Source: Phaeacidiphilus oryzae TH49 (GTDB lineage: Bacteria; Actinomycetota; Actinomycetes; Streptomycetales; Streptomycetaceae). Taken from it: 64,000 bases of DNA. The stretch spans positions 4,793,801 to 4,857,800 of the forward strand of contig NZ_JQMQ01000005.1 in assembly GCF_000744815.1 (NCBI RefSeq), in the 5' to 3' direction. Both the position numbers and the translations under genes were made by a program. The notes under the pieces are model-generated. The model was given only the letters and a program-made list of their open reading frames with translations, did no database searches and was not told where the DNA came from. Shown here in pieces: positions 41,945-50,528 of the stretch (position 1 is the stretch's first letter; the number at the start of each line of letters is the position of its first letter).

Positions 41945-42919
41945 GTGGCCAGAAAACGAAGCGGTGGCGCCCGCGAGGCGCGTGAGGCGCGCGGTGCGGT
42001 GGAGGAGGCCGTCGAGTCCGGCACGGCCCGGCTGGAACCCGATCCGGACCGGCCGCGCGGCTGGACGCTGCGCCTCGACGGCGCCCCGCAGTCCTATGTG
42101 GACCTGGACGACCCGTCCCGGCTGCTCTTCGAGTACCAGCGCCGCTTCGGCCACGTCGTCGACCTGGTCGCCCCGCCGGGCCGCCCGATCTCCGTGCTCC
42201 ACCTCGGCGGAGGGGCGCTGACCCTGCCCCGGTACGTGGCGGCGACGCGGCCGCGCTCGCGGCAGCAGGTCGCCGAGATCGACACCGCGCTGACCGCCCT
42301 GGTCCGGCGCGAACTCCCGCTGGAGCGCAGCGCGCAGGTGCGGGTGCGCGGGGCGGACGCCCGCGAGGTGCTGGCCAAGGCCCCGGCCGGCGGGGCGGAC
42401 CTGGTGGTGGCCGACGTGTTCGGCGGCGCGCGGGTGCCGGCGCACTGCACCGGAGTGGAGTTCCTGCGGCTGGTGGCGCGGGCGCTGGCGCCCGGCGGCT
42501 GGTACGCGGCGAACCTGACCGACGGCAGCGGGCTGCGCTTCGCCCGGGCGCAGGTGGCGACGGCGCTGGCGGTCTTCGACGAGGTGTGCCTGATCGCCGA
42601 TCCGGCGGTGCTGCGCGGCAGGCGCTTCGGCAATCTGGTCCTGGTCGCCGCCGCACCCCGGGCGGAGACCGAGGAGCGGGCGGAGGCGGAGACGGACGCA
42701 CGGGCGGAAGCAGAGGCGGACGTGGAGGCGCAGGCGCCCGGCGCGGAGCCGCGGCCCCTGCCGGTGGCCGAGTTGCGGCGGCGGGTGGCCTCGGACCCGT
42801 ACCCCGGCCGGGTCGAGTACGGCCGGGAGGCGGTGGCCTTCGCCGCCGGCGCGGCCCCGGTCACGGACGCCACCGCGGTGGCCTCCCCGGAGCCCCCGGC
42901 GGAGATCTTCACGTCCTAG
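41945..42919 (+). CDS. spermidine synthase-like SAM-binding protein
   Basis: A 324-residue Rossmann-fold protein. ISVLHLGGGALTLPRYVAA is the nucleotide loop, VAEIDTALTALVRRELPL the acidic strand end, and DLVVADVFGGARVPAH takes the place of the spermidine synthase DSSDP loop. The aminopropyltransferase Asp pair is not conserved, so it may be a methyltransferase-like member, as is common for fused or standalone actinobacterial versions. GTG start at 41945. A Glu/Ala-rich charged insertion (about residues 238-268) interrupts the C-terminal part. Confidence 0.8.
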   Translation: MARKRSGGAREAREARGAVEEAVESGTARLEPDPDRPRGWTLRLDGAPQSYVDLDDPSRLLFEYQRRFGHVVDLVAPPGRPISVLHLGGGALTLPRYVAATRPRSRQQVAEIDTALTALVRRELPLERSAQVRVRGADAREVLAKAPAGGADLVVADVFGGARVPAHCTGVEFLRLVARALAPGGWYAANLTDGSGLRFARAQVATALAVFDEVCLIADPAVLRGRRFGNLVLVAAAPRAETEERAEAETDARAEAEADVEAQAPGAEPRPLPVAELRRRVASDPYPGRVEYGREAVAFAAGAAPVTDATAVASPEPPAEIFTS

Positions 42920-42941
42920 CCGGCGGTACCGGGCTCCGGGC

Positions 42942-43721
42942 TCAGTGGCCGCCCGGGAGGCCGCGGTGCTTGTACATCGCGATGGCGGTGAGGAGGAAGC
43001 CGGCGGCGATCGGCGCCAGCACCGAGGCGTCGGTCAGCGAGGTGGCCGCCGGGACCGGGGCCGGGCGCTCCGCCTCGGCGCGCGGCGGGCCCGCCGGCCG
43101 TCCGCCGTCGCGCATGGCCACCGCGGCGTCGGGGCGGGCCGGCGCGAGAACGCTTCCCGGGGAGGGGAGTTCGCGTTCCGCGGCGCCGGCCGGGCGGACG
43201 CCGTGCGGGGCTGAGACGGCCCGCGCGGTACCGGCAGCGCCGCCGGTCGCGCCGGCGGCCTCGTCCAGCAGCCCGGTGAGCGGGCTCAGCGGACCGAGCG
43301 GCCCCAGGCGGTCCAGCGGCGCCAGCGGCGCCGCGAGCCGGGAGACTCCGTCGGCCAGGCCGTCGGTCCGCACCCGAGGCGACCGGGGCACCCGGGGCAG
43401 CCGCGACACCTGCGGCAGCGGGGAAAGCGAGGAAAGCGGGGCGACCGGTGGGAGAAGGGAGCCGGCCGGGCCGTCGGTGCGGATGGTCGGCGCGGAGGGC
43501 TGGTAGGGCGGCCGGGCCGCCGCGGTCCGGGCGGGGGCCGGGCCGGTGCTCGGCATGCAGTGCAGCAGCGGGCAGGGGGACGGGAGTTGGGAGATTCCGG
43601 CGGAGAGCGGAAGTCCGCCCGGCTCGGCCGGTGGGCCCGTCGCGGCCCAGGCGGGGACGATGCCCGGGGCGGCGGCGCAGACGGCGAGCAGCAGGGTGCC
43701 GGTGGCGCGGCGGAGGTTCAC
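42942..43721 (-). CDS. secreted, C-terminally anchored cell-surface protein
   Basis: A 259-residue protein. The GTG start at 43721 (GGAG 5 nt upstream) gives a signal peptide VNLRRATGTLLLAVCAAAPG. The middle is Pro/Leu/Ser-rich with LPPVAPLSSLSPLPQVSRLP-type repeats and no catalytic motif. A final hydrophobic helix APIAAGFLLTAIAMYKHRG ends in basic residues, as in membrane-anchored surface proteins of actinomycetes. Function unknown. It is divergent from the slipin gene. Confidence 0.7.
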   Translation of the reverse strand: MNLRRATGTLLLAVCAAAPGIVPAWAATGPPAEPGGLPLSAGISQLPSPCPLLHCMPSTGPAPARTAAARPPYQPSAPTIRTDGPAGSLLPPVAPLSSLSPLPQVSRLPRVPRSPRVRTDGLADGVSRLAAPLAPLDRLGPLGPLSPLTGLLDEAAGATGGAAGTARAVSAPHGVRPAGAAERELPSPGSVLAPARPDAAVAMRDGGRPAGPPRAEAERPAPVPAATSLTDASVLAPIAAGFLLTAIAMYKHRGLPGGH

Positions 43722-43850
43722 GCCGACTCCAACGACGGCGCCGAGCCTGAGGTCACGGAGCCGCGGGCGGCGGCTGAACCGGGAGGTTCCGGGACGCGTA
43801 CGAACGGGCACTCTGCGCGGTACCGTGGAAATCTCGGCGGGAGGCGACAC

Positions 43851-44783
43851 ATGTTGGTCGTTGACGCGGTCCTAGCGGCGGTCGGTGCCGGTCTGCTCTG
43901 GGTGGCCACCGGTGTACGCGTGGTCCAGCAGTTCGAGCGTGGCGTGGTGTTCCGATTCGGCAAGGTGCACAAGCTGATCCGAAGGCCCGGGCTGACCCTG
44001 CTGATTCCGGTCGCGGACCGGATCCGCAAGGTCAACATGCAGATCATCACCATGCCGGTGCCGGCCCAGGAGGGCATCACCCGGGACAACGTCACGGTCC
44101 GGGTCGACGCGGTGGTCTACTTCCAGGTCGAGGACCCGGTGCTGGCCACGGTGAACGTGCAGAACTACAGCTTCGCGATGTCCCAGGTGGCGCAGACCTC
44201 GCTGCGCTCCATCATCGGCAAGAGCGAGCTGGACGATCTCCTCTCCAACCGCGAACCCCTCAACCAGGGGCTGGAGTTGATGCTGGACAGCCCGGCGATC
44301 GGCTGGGGGATCCACATCGACCGGGTGGAGATCAAGGACGTGGCGCTGCCCGAGTCCATGAAGCGCTCGATGGCCCGGCAGGCGGAGGCCGACCGGGAGC
44401 GGCGGGCCCGGATCATCACCGCGGACGGCGAGTTCCGGGCCTCGCAGAAGCTGTCCGAGGCGGCGCAGATCATGAGCGCCACCCCGGCCGCGCTGCAGCT
44501 GCGGCTGCTGCAGACGGTGGTCGAGGTGGCGGCGGAGAAGAACTCGACGCTGGTGCTGCCGTTCCCGGTGGAGCTGCTGCGCTTCCTGGACGGGGCGACC
44601 GAGGCGGTCAAGAACGGCTCGGCGAACGTGCAGAAGCTGCGGGAGGCGGCGAAGGCGGTGGAGGACGCGGTCAGTCCGGCGCTGGGCGCCGAGGCCGGGG
44701 CTGCGGCGCCGGAGCTCTCCGAGACGGCGGCGCCGGAGCTCTCCGAGGCCGCGGCGGAAGGCTCCGACGACCAGCCGAAGTGA
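43851..44783 (+). CDS. slipin family (SPFH/band 7) membrane protein
   Basis: A 310-residue membrane-scaffold protein. An N-terminal hydrophobic helix (about residues 5-20) precedes the SPFH core: QQFERGVVFRFGKV, RRPGLTLLIPVADRIRKV, VTVRVDAVVYFQVEDP and SIIGKSELDDLLSNRE. The coiled-coil part (MARQAEADRERRARIITADG) and a C-terminal Ala/Glu-rich tail with two copies of APELSE follow. ATG 43851 has GGGAGG upstream. Members organise membrane microdomains and often pair with NfeD proteins, but none is seen here. Confidence 0.92.
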   Translation: MLVVDAVLAAVGAGLLWVATGVRVVQQFERGVVFRFGKVHKLIRRPGLTLLIPVADRIRKVNMQIITMPVPAQEGITRDNVTVRVDAVVYFQVEDPVLATVNVQNYSFAMSQVAQTSLRSIIGKSELDDLLSNREPLNQGLELMLDSPAIGWGIHIDRVEIKDVALPESMKRSMARQAEADRERRARIITADGEFRASQKLSEAAQIMSATPAALQLRLLQTVVEVAAEKNSTLVLPFPVELLRFLDGATEAVKNGSANVQKLREAAKAVEDAVSPALGAEAGAAAPELSETAAPELSEAAAEGSDDQPK

Positions 44784-44829
44784 GGCTCCGCAGAGCAGAG
44801 CAGAGCAGAGCAGTGCAGAGCTGCCGTCC

Positions 44830-45273
44830 TCAGCTGTTCGGCCGGAGGGTCCAGTTGACCGTCATCTCGCCGGTGGTGGCGCCGTCCTCGCGGGTGATGG
44901 TGATGTGGACGGGGAACTCCGGGCGCTCGCCGGCGTCGAGTTCGGCCACCACCTCCGCGCGCGGGCGGCCCAGCTCGGCGGTGGCGGTGACCGGGCCCTT
45001 CGCCAGCTTGCGGTAGTGGATCTCGGCGCTGACCGCCAGCGGCACCGCCCGCCCCAGCTGGTCGCCGAAGGCGGCGATGACGATGGCGCCGCTGGCCGAC
45101 TCGGCCAGGGTGAACATCGCGCCGGCGTGCGGCCCGCCCAGGTGGTTGTGGTAGTCCGGCTGGTCCGGCAGGCGCAGCACGGCACGGTCGGCGCCCGTCT
45201 CCAGGAACTCCAGGTTGAGGGTGCGGACCATCGGCACGGTGGCGGCGAGCTGCTCGCCGAAGGCTGTCGTCAT
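44830..45273 (-). CDS. hotdog-fold thioesterase (DUF4442-like)
   Basis: A 147-residue protein. HNHLGGPHAGAMFTLAESASG is the helix-strand core of DUF4442/PaaI-type thioesterases, followed by AVSAEIHYRKLAKGP. Typical length and start (MTTAFGEQLAATVP). Acyl-CoA substrate unknown. Convergent with the slipin gene; a run of AGAGC repeats (44791-44812) lies between the two. Confidence 0.85.
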   Translation of the reverse strand: MTTAFGEQLAATVPMVRTLNLEFLETGADRAVLRLPDQPDYHNHLGGPHAGAMFTLAESASGAIVIAAFGDQLGRAVPLAVSAEIHYRKLAKGPVTATAELGRPRAEVVAELDAGERPEFPVHITITREDGATTGEMTVNWTLRPNS

Positions 45274-45348
45274 GCGAGCATGTTACCCACCAGTATTACC
45301 GACGGGTAGATGTCACCGGCAGATTGCACGGGCGGACGGCGGAAACAC

Positions 45349-45382
45349 CGAGGCCCTGATCCGCTCTCGGATCAGGGCCTCG
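45349..45382. terminator. terminator of tRNA-His
   Basis: A perfect 15-bp stem, CGAGGCCCTGATCCG (45349-45363) and its complement (45368-45382), with a CTCT loop, directly downstream of the leftward tRNA-His. Confidence 0.85.
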
Positions 45383-45389
45383 GTCTCGG

Positions 45390-45463
45390 GGTGAGTGACG
45401 GGACTTGAACCCGCGACCACCTGGACCACAACCAGGTGCTCTACCAACTGAGCTACACCCACC
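45390..45463 (-). tRNA. tRNA-His (anticodon GTG)
   Basis: The minus strand folds as a cloverleaf with acceptor GTGGGTG/CACTCAC, anticodon loop TTGTGGT (GTG) and T arm GGGTTCAAGTCCC. The extra G-1 (45463) opposite C73 (45390), a hallmark of tRNA-His, is present. CCA is not encoded. Confidence 0.95.
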
Positions 45464-45593
45464 ATCTTCGGCGCTTCGGGCGCTGGGCCGTTCGTGCCGA
45501 CGGGAAATACTGTACAGGATCCGGAGGGGTGCTCATGACCAGGTTTCGGCCGAGGTCAGCACCCCGCGGAGGCCCTTCGGGTCAGTGCTCGGG

Positions 45594-46211
45594 TCAGTGC
45601 TTGGCCTCGTACCGGGCGGCGATGCCGCGGGAGGTGTCGGTGTCCGGCCCGGGCTTCGGGACGAAGACCGCCTCCCGGTAGTAGCCGAGCTCGGCGATGG
45701 ACTCCCGGATGTCCGCCAGCGCGCGGTGGTTCCCCTGCTTCTTCGGGCTGTTGTAGTACGCCCGCGGGTACCACCGGCGGGCCAGCTCCTTGATCGAGGA
45801 GACGTCCACGATCCGGTAGTGGAGGTGGCCGTCCAGCGCCGGCATGTCCCGCGCCAGGAAGCCGCGGTCGGTGGAGATCGAGTTGCCGCAGAGCGGCGCC
45901 TTGCCGGCCTCCGGAACGTACGCGCGGATGTAGGCGAGGACCTGGGCCTCGGCGTCGGCGAGGGAGGTGCCGGCGTCCAGCTCCTCCAGCAGGCCGGAGG
46001 AGGTGTGCATCTCCCGGACCACGTCCGGCATGTGCTCCAGGGCCTCCGCCGGCGGGCGGATCACGATGTCCACGCCGTCGCCCAGCACGTTCAGCTCGGA
46101 GTCGGTCACCAGCACGGCGACCTCGATCAGGGCGTCGTGCTCGAGGTCGAGCCCGGTCATCTCGCAGTCGATCCAGACCATCCGGTCATTGCTGCCGTTC
46201 ACCGGGTTCAC
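45594..46211 (-). CDS. orn: oligoribonuclease
   Basis: A 205-residue DEDDh 3'-5' exonuclease that degrades 2-5 nt RNAs, including pGpG from c-di-GMP. The Exo motifs are [12 protein letters not shown] (DxE), [19 protein letters not shown], and [11 protein letters not shown] with the general-base His. The GTG at 46211 was chosen for length; ATG at 46181 is the last possible start. In well-studied Streptomyces orn lies next to adpA; here they are separated by a catabolic block. Confidence 0.93.
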   Translation of the reverse strand: MNPVNGSNDRMVWIDCEMTGLDLEHDALIEVAVLVTDSELNVLGDGVDIVIRPPAEALEHMPDVVREMHTSSGLLEELDAGTSLADAEAQVLAYIRAYVPEAGKAPLCGNSISTDRGFLARDMPALDGHLHYRIVDVSSIKELARRWYPRAYYNSPKKQGNHRALADIRESIAELGYYREAVFVPKPGPDTDTSRGIAARYEAKH

Positions 46212-46399
46212 CGTCCATGCGTCGATCGAGGGGAGGAGAAGCGCGCGCCGGACGCCCCGGGCGACCGGCCGATCTCGCATAGTCGATCATCTGGTGTGCC
46301 CGGCGCAAGTCAAGACCGCGTGCGCGACACGCCGCCGAGGAGTGACGGGACGTCAGCTCTGCCGCTGTTCGTCCCGCGCTCCCCGGCCGTTCCGCGGGG

Positions 46400-47818
46400 T
46401 CAGGCCGAGGCCTCCTCCAGAGTGCGCCCCGTGGTCTCCTCGGCGAAGACCCCGGACACGACCGACCCCAGCAGGGCCGCGCAGCCGAGGAGGGCGAAGA
46501 CCCCCGCGGTGCCGGTGCCGCCGGTGTAGACCAGGCCGACGATCAGCGGGCCGAGGATCACGCCGATCCGGTTGGCCGCGCCGCCGACGGAGGTGCCCAG
46601 CGCCCGCGCGCCGGTCGGGTACAGCTCCGGAGTGTAGACGTACAGGCTGATGTTGCAGGCGAAGTTGAAGACCATCGCGATGGAGGTCCACAGCACCACC
46701 TGGTCCGCGCTGTCGGAGCCGGTGAGGGCGAGGACCAGCAGCGTCAGCCCGCCGAGGAACAGCCCGGCGGCGGTGACCCAGCGGCGGCCGATCCGGTCCA
46801 CCGTGAGCGCGGCGACCAGGCAGCCGACGAAGCCGGCCAGCGAGGTCATGGTGGCGTAGTTCAGCGCCTGGCTCTTCGGCAGGTGGTAGCCGGTCTGGTA
46901 GATGGTCGGCAGCCAGGTGGAGACGCCGTACTGGGCGAAGTAGCCGAGGAACCAGAGGGCGCAGACGACCAGCGTGCGGCGGCGCAGACGGCCCTGGAAG
47001 AGCGCGGCGAAGCCGAGCCGGCGGGCGCCGGCCGTCGCCGCCTCCGGGGAGATCTCGCGGACCTGCGGCTCCGGCAGCGGCCGGCCGGTGAGCGCGGTGA
47101 CCTTCCGCTCGATGTCCGCCATGGTGCGCTCGGCGTCGTCCGCCCGGCCGCGGCCGGCCAGCCAGCGCGGGGACTCCGGGACGTACCGGGCCACCGGGAT
47201 CGCCAGCACCAGCGGGACGGCGGCCAGGAGGTAGAGGCCGCGCCAGCCCCAGGCCGGGATCACCCAGGCGGCCACGAAGGAGCCGACGGTGAGGCCGGCC
47301 GGGAAGACCAGCTCGTAGAGGAGGACGAAGCGGCCGCGGCCGTGGCTGCGGGTGATCTCCGCGATGTAGGCGGCGGCGACCGGCACCTGGCCGCCGATGG
47401 CCATCCCCTGCACGAAGCGGACGATCTGGAAGGGGACCGGTCCGCCGCAGGCGGCCAGTGCCAGGTTGCCCAGGCCGGAGACGAGGAGGCAGACGAAGAC
47501 GATCCGGACCCGGCCGAAGCGGTCGGCGAGGCGTCCCGAGCAGAGCGCGCCGACCAGCATCCCGATCGAGCCGATGGTGATCAGGGCGGTGGCGCCGTCA
47601 CCGCCCAGATGCCAGGCGGCCCTGAGGTCGGGCAGGGTGTAGGCGGTCAGTAGCTGGTCGAAGGCCTCGAAGAAGGTGACGGCGCCGATCAGCAGGCGGA
47701 CCGTCACCTGCCACCGGGAGGCGGGAAGGCGTTCCAGCCGGGCGGCGACGACTGCCGTCCGGTCGGCGGCGCCGGCGGCGGGGGTAGGGGCTGATGCGCC
47801 CTGCGCTGCGGTACTCAT
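46400..47818 (-). CDS. MFS transporter (AAHS/sugar-porter type)
   Basis: A 472-residue twelve-helix permease, similar to 4-hydroxybenzoate- and sugar-type transporters: GRLADRFGRVRIVF, RFVQGMAIGGQVPVAAAYIAE, RYVPESPRWLAGRGR, DRIGRRW and YTPELYPTGARALG. Start at 47818 with GAGGAG 7 nt upstream. Divergent from the catabolic operon starting at 48083; both promoters carry a related palindrome, so it probably imports the operon's aromatic substrate. Confidence 0.88.
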   Translation of the reverse strand: MSTAAQGASAPTPAAGAADRTAVVAARLERLPASRWQVTVRLLIGAVTFFEAFDQLLTAYTLPDLRAAWHLGGDGATALITIGSIGMLVGALCSGRLADRFGRVRIVFVCLLVSGLGNLALAACGGPVPFQIVRFVQGMAIGGQVPVAAAYIAEITRSHGRGRFVLLYELVFPAGLTVGSFVAAWVIPAWGWRGLYLLAAVPLVLAIPVARYVPESPRWLAGRGRADDAERTMADIERKVTALTGRPLPEPQVREISPEAATAGARRLGFAALFQGRLRRRTLVVCALWFLGYFAQYGVSTWLPTIYQTGYHLPKSQALNYATMTSLAGFVGCLVAALTVDRIGRRWVTAAGLFLGGLTLLVLALTGSDSADQVVLWTSIAMVFNFACNISLYVYTPELYPTGARALGTSVGGAANRIGVILGPLIVGLVYTGGTGTAGVFALLGCAALLGSVVSGVFAEETTGRTLEEASA

Positions 47819-47852
47819 CCGGGGCTCCTCAAGGGCGGGGCGCGGAGAAAAG

Positions 47853-47879
47853 TGCAAGCACTTAGGTAAGTGGCTTGCA
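47853..47879. promoter_or_regulatory. operator candidate, MFS side
   Basis: TGCAAGC (47853-47859) and GCTTGCA (47873-47879) flank ACTTAGGTAAGTG, giving an almost complete 27-bp palindrome. It lies 35 bp upstream of the MFS start. Confidence 0.6.
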
Positions 47880-48028
47880 TCTTATGGCTGAAATAATTCG
47901 GGTCAAGGGGTGAACCTCGATCTCATCGGCCGCCTTTGATCGATCAATTGACGTCTCCGCGGCACTCAAAACGGACATCAGGTCATCAGACCGGACGGAA
48001 TGCGAAAGGGGTCTTGCGCTGAAATAGT

Positions 48029-48038
48029 TAAGCGCTTA
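48029..48038. promoter_or_regulatory. operator candidate, operon side
   Basis: The perfect palindrome TAAGCGCTTA, of the CG-centred kind bound by LacI-family regulators, is followed by GG and lies 45 bp before the GTG of the first operon gene. It resembles the core of the site at 47853-47879. Confidence 0.55.
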
Positions 48039-48082
48039 GGTTTCTCGTCAAGCGGAGACGCGGCAGTGGCAAGGGAGGCCAA

Positions 48083-49558
48083 GTGACCCAGGTGAACGAC
48101 CAGATCCTGGTCGGCGGGGAGTGGCGGCAGGGGCGGGGCGCCCCGGTGCGGCCCCTCGACCCGGCCACCGGGCGGGAGTTGGGCTGCCTCAGCGGCGCCT
48201 CGGCGGAGGACGTGGCGGACGCCGCCGAGGCCGGCGCCCGGGCCGCGGCCGACCCGGCCTGGCGCGGCCTCCCGCCGCACGAGCGAGCCCGCTACCTCTA
48301 CCGGATCGCCGACCTGATCGAGCGGGACACCGACCGGCTCTCCGCGCTGCAGACCGCCAACACCGGCAAGACCAGGGCCGAGACCACCGCCCTGGTGAAG
48401 AGCGCGGCCGGCACCTTCCGGTATGTGGGCGCCACGCTGGAGACCGCGGAGGAGGCCCTCACCCCCTCCCGCGGCGCCTACCTCACCATGAGCGTCCACG
48501 AGCCGATCGGTGTGGTCGGCGCCATCACCCCGTGGAACTCGCCGATCGCCTCCGAGGCGCAGAAGATCGCCCCGGCGCTGGGCGGCGGCAACGCGGTGCT
48601 GGTCAAGCCGGCCGAGTGGACCCCGCTGATCGCCCTCGAACTGGGCCGGATCGCCACCGAGGCCGGGCTGCCCGCCGGGCTGCTGTCGGTGCTGCCCGGC
48701 AAGGGCAGCGTGGTCGGGGACGCCATCGTCCGGCATCCGCTGGTCGGCAAGGTGAGCTTCACCGGCGGGACCGCCACCGGGCGGAACATCGCCCACCACG
48801 CGGCCGACAAGCTGATGCCGGTCTCGCTCGAACTCGGCGGCAAGTCGCCGACGATCGTGCTGCCGGACGCCGACGTCGAGCAGGCGCTCGCCGGGATCAT
48901 GTTCGGCATCTTCTCCAGCAGCGGCCAGGCCTGCATCGCCGGCTCCCGGCTCTTCGTACCGGAGTCGATGTACCAGGAGTTCGTCGGTGAACTGGTGCGC
49001 AGGACCGAGAAGTTGGCGGTCGGGCCGGGGACGGACCCGACGACCAGGGTCGGCCCGCTGGTCCACCCGAAGCACCGGGACTCCGTCGCCGCCTACGTCG
49101 ACCTGGCCCGGGAGGAGGGCGGCCGGGTGCTCTGCGGCGGCCGCGCCCCCGAGGGCGAGGCGTACGCGGAGGGCGCGTACTACCTGCCGACCGTGATCGA
49201 CGGTCTGGACAACACCGCCCGCACCTGCCAGGAGGAGATCTTCGGCCCGGTGCTGGTCTGCCTGCCGTACCGGGACGAGGAGCACCTGGTCGAGCTGGCC
49301 AACGCCAGCGTCTACGGCCTGGCCTGCGGGATCTGGACCCGGGACGCGCGCGCCGCCTGGCGGCTGGCCCGCCGGATCGAGGCCGGGACGGTCTGGATCA
49401 ACACCTACAAGCAGTTCAGCTCCGCCACGCCGTTCGGCGGCTTCAAGGAGAGCGGCCTGGGGCGCGAGAAGGGCCGCGACTGGATCCGCGCCTACCAGCG
49501 CCAGAAGTCCCTGTACTGGGGAACCGACGAGGCCCCGCTGCCGTGGGCGGTGGGCTGA
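48083..49558 (+). CDS. NAD(P)-dependent aldehyde dehydrogenase
   Basis: A 491-residue dehydrogenase oxidising an aldehyde to an acid. Cofactor and active-site motifs: TPWNSPIA, LELGGKSP (Glu250), FSSSGQACIAG (Cys284) and EEIFGPV. By context the substrate is probably the semialdehyde produced by the extradiol dioxygenase next door, as HpaE/DmpC-type enzymes do. GTG start 48083 after GGGAGG. It is the first gene of a rightward operon that runs to 59.8 kb with mostly overlapping or closely spaced genes. Confidence 0.92.
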   Translation: MTQVNDQILVGGEWRQGRGAPVRPLDPATGRELGCLSGASAEDVADAAEAGARAAADPAWRGLPPHERARYLYRIADLIERDTDRLSALQTANTGKTRAETTALVKSAAGTFRYVGATLETAEEALTPSRGAYLTMSVHEPIGVVGAITPWNSPIASEAQKIAPALGGGNAVLVKPAEWTPLIALELGRIATEAGLPAGLLSVLPGKGSVVGDAIVRHPLVGKVSFTGGTATGRNIAHHAADKLMPVSLELGGKSPTIVLPDADVEQALAGIMFGIFSSSGQACIAGSRLFVPESMYQEFVGELVRRTEKLAVGPGTDPTTRVGPLVHPKHRDSVAAYVDLAREEGGRVLCGGRAPEGEAYAEGAYYLPTVIDGLDNTARTCQEEIFGPVLVCLPYRDEEHLVELANASVYGLACGIWTRDARAAWRLARRIEAGTVWINTYKQFSSATPFGGFKESGLGREKGRDWIRAYQRQKSLYWGTDEAPLPWAVG

Positions 49559-49574
49559 CATGGAGAGCGTCGAG

Positions 49575-50528
49575 ATGTCAGATGTGACGGCAGGTCAGGC
49601 GAGTCAGCCCGTAGCGCGGCTGCGGCTGCTGCGGTCGGTGGAGCTGCGGACGCCGCAGTTCGACCAGTCGGCGGACTTCTACCGCGAGGTCTGGGGCCTG
49701 GAGCAGGTCGAGACCGACACCGACGGCAGCTGGCTGCGCGGCACCGGCGACCACCACCACGTGCTCAGCCTGCGGCGGGCCGAGGCCAACGCCCTCGGCC
49801 GGATCAGCTTCGCGGTGGCTACGCCCGCCGAGATCGACGAGGCCGCCCGCCGGCTCATCGCCCGCGGCATCCCGCTGCTCGCCGGGCCCGGCCCGCTGGA
49901 CCAGGTCGGCGGCGGCTACGGGCTGCGCTTCGCGGACCTCGAAGGCCGGCTGATCGAGCTCTCGGCGGACGTCTTCGCCGTACCGCCGCGGGACAGGGCG
50001 GCGGCCGTGCCGGTCGGCGTCACCCACGTCGTCCTCAACACCGTGGACATCGACGCGGCGGTGCGGTTCTACCGCGAGGTGCTGGGCTTCCGGGTCTCCG
50101 ACTGGTCCGAGCACCAGATGGCCTTCCTGCGGATCAACGCCGACCACCACTCGGTCGCCTTCAACCAGGCGGAGTGGACCTCGCTCAACCACGTGGCCTA
50201 CGAGATGCCCTCGGTGGACCACTTCATGCGCGGCCTCGGCCGGCTGAAGCACCACGGGATCAACCCGGACTGGGGCCCCGGGCGACACGGTCCTGGCAAC
50301 AACACCTTCTCCTACTTCGCCGATCCGGCCGGGCTGGTCTGCGAGTACACCTCGGACGTCGCCCAGGTCGTCGAGGACCAGTGGATCTGCAAGGTCTGGC
50401 GGCGCACCCCCGAGCTCTCCGACCTGTGGGGCACGGCCGGGCCGCCCTCCCCGGCGATCCGCAAGCACATGGCCGGGATCCCGGACCCGGGCGTCCGCCC
50501 CGGCGAAGCCGAAGGAGCGAAGGAATGA
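49575..50528 (+). CDS. extradiol ring-cleavage dioxygenase (VOC, two-domain)
   Basis: A 317-residue type I extradiol dioxygenase cleaving a catechol next to its hydroxyls. The second VOC module holds the iron ligands His151 (GVTHVVLN), His206 (LNHVAYE) and Glu257 (VCEYTSD), with the conserved His pair in NADHHSVAF and a Tyr in TFSYFADP. Spacing is close to homoprotocatechuate 2,3-dioxygenase. The first module lacks ligands, as usual. ATG 49575 was chosen because GGAGAG lies 7 nt upstream; ATG 49560 is also in frame. Confidence 0.9.
   Translation: MSDVTAGQASQPVARLRLLRSVELRTPQFDQSADFYREVWGLEQVETDTDGSWLRGTGDHHHVLSLRRAEANALGRISFAVATPAEIDEAARRLIARGIPLLAGPGPLDQVGGGYGLRFADLEGRLIELSADVFAVPPRDRAAAVPVGVTHVVLNTVDIDAAVRFYREVLGFRVSDWSEHQMAFLRINADHHSVAFNQAEWTSLNHVAYEMPSVDHFMRGLGRLKHHGINPDWGPGRHGPGNNTFSYFADPAGLVCEYTSDVAQVVEDQWICKVWRRTPELSDLWGTAGPPSPAIRKHMAGIPDPGVRPGEAEGAKE

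Larger units (their letters stand above)
47819..48082. promoter_or_regulatory. divergent control region of the catabolic genes
   Basis: A 264-bp gap, markedly AT-richer than the genes. It contains a 27-bp imperfect palindrome near the MFS start and a palindrome near the operon start, which share AAGC(A/G)CTTAGGT. No ORF fits. Confidence 0.7.
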
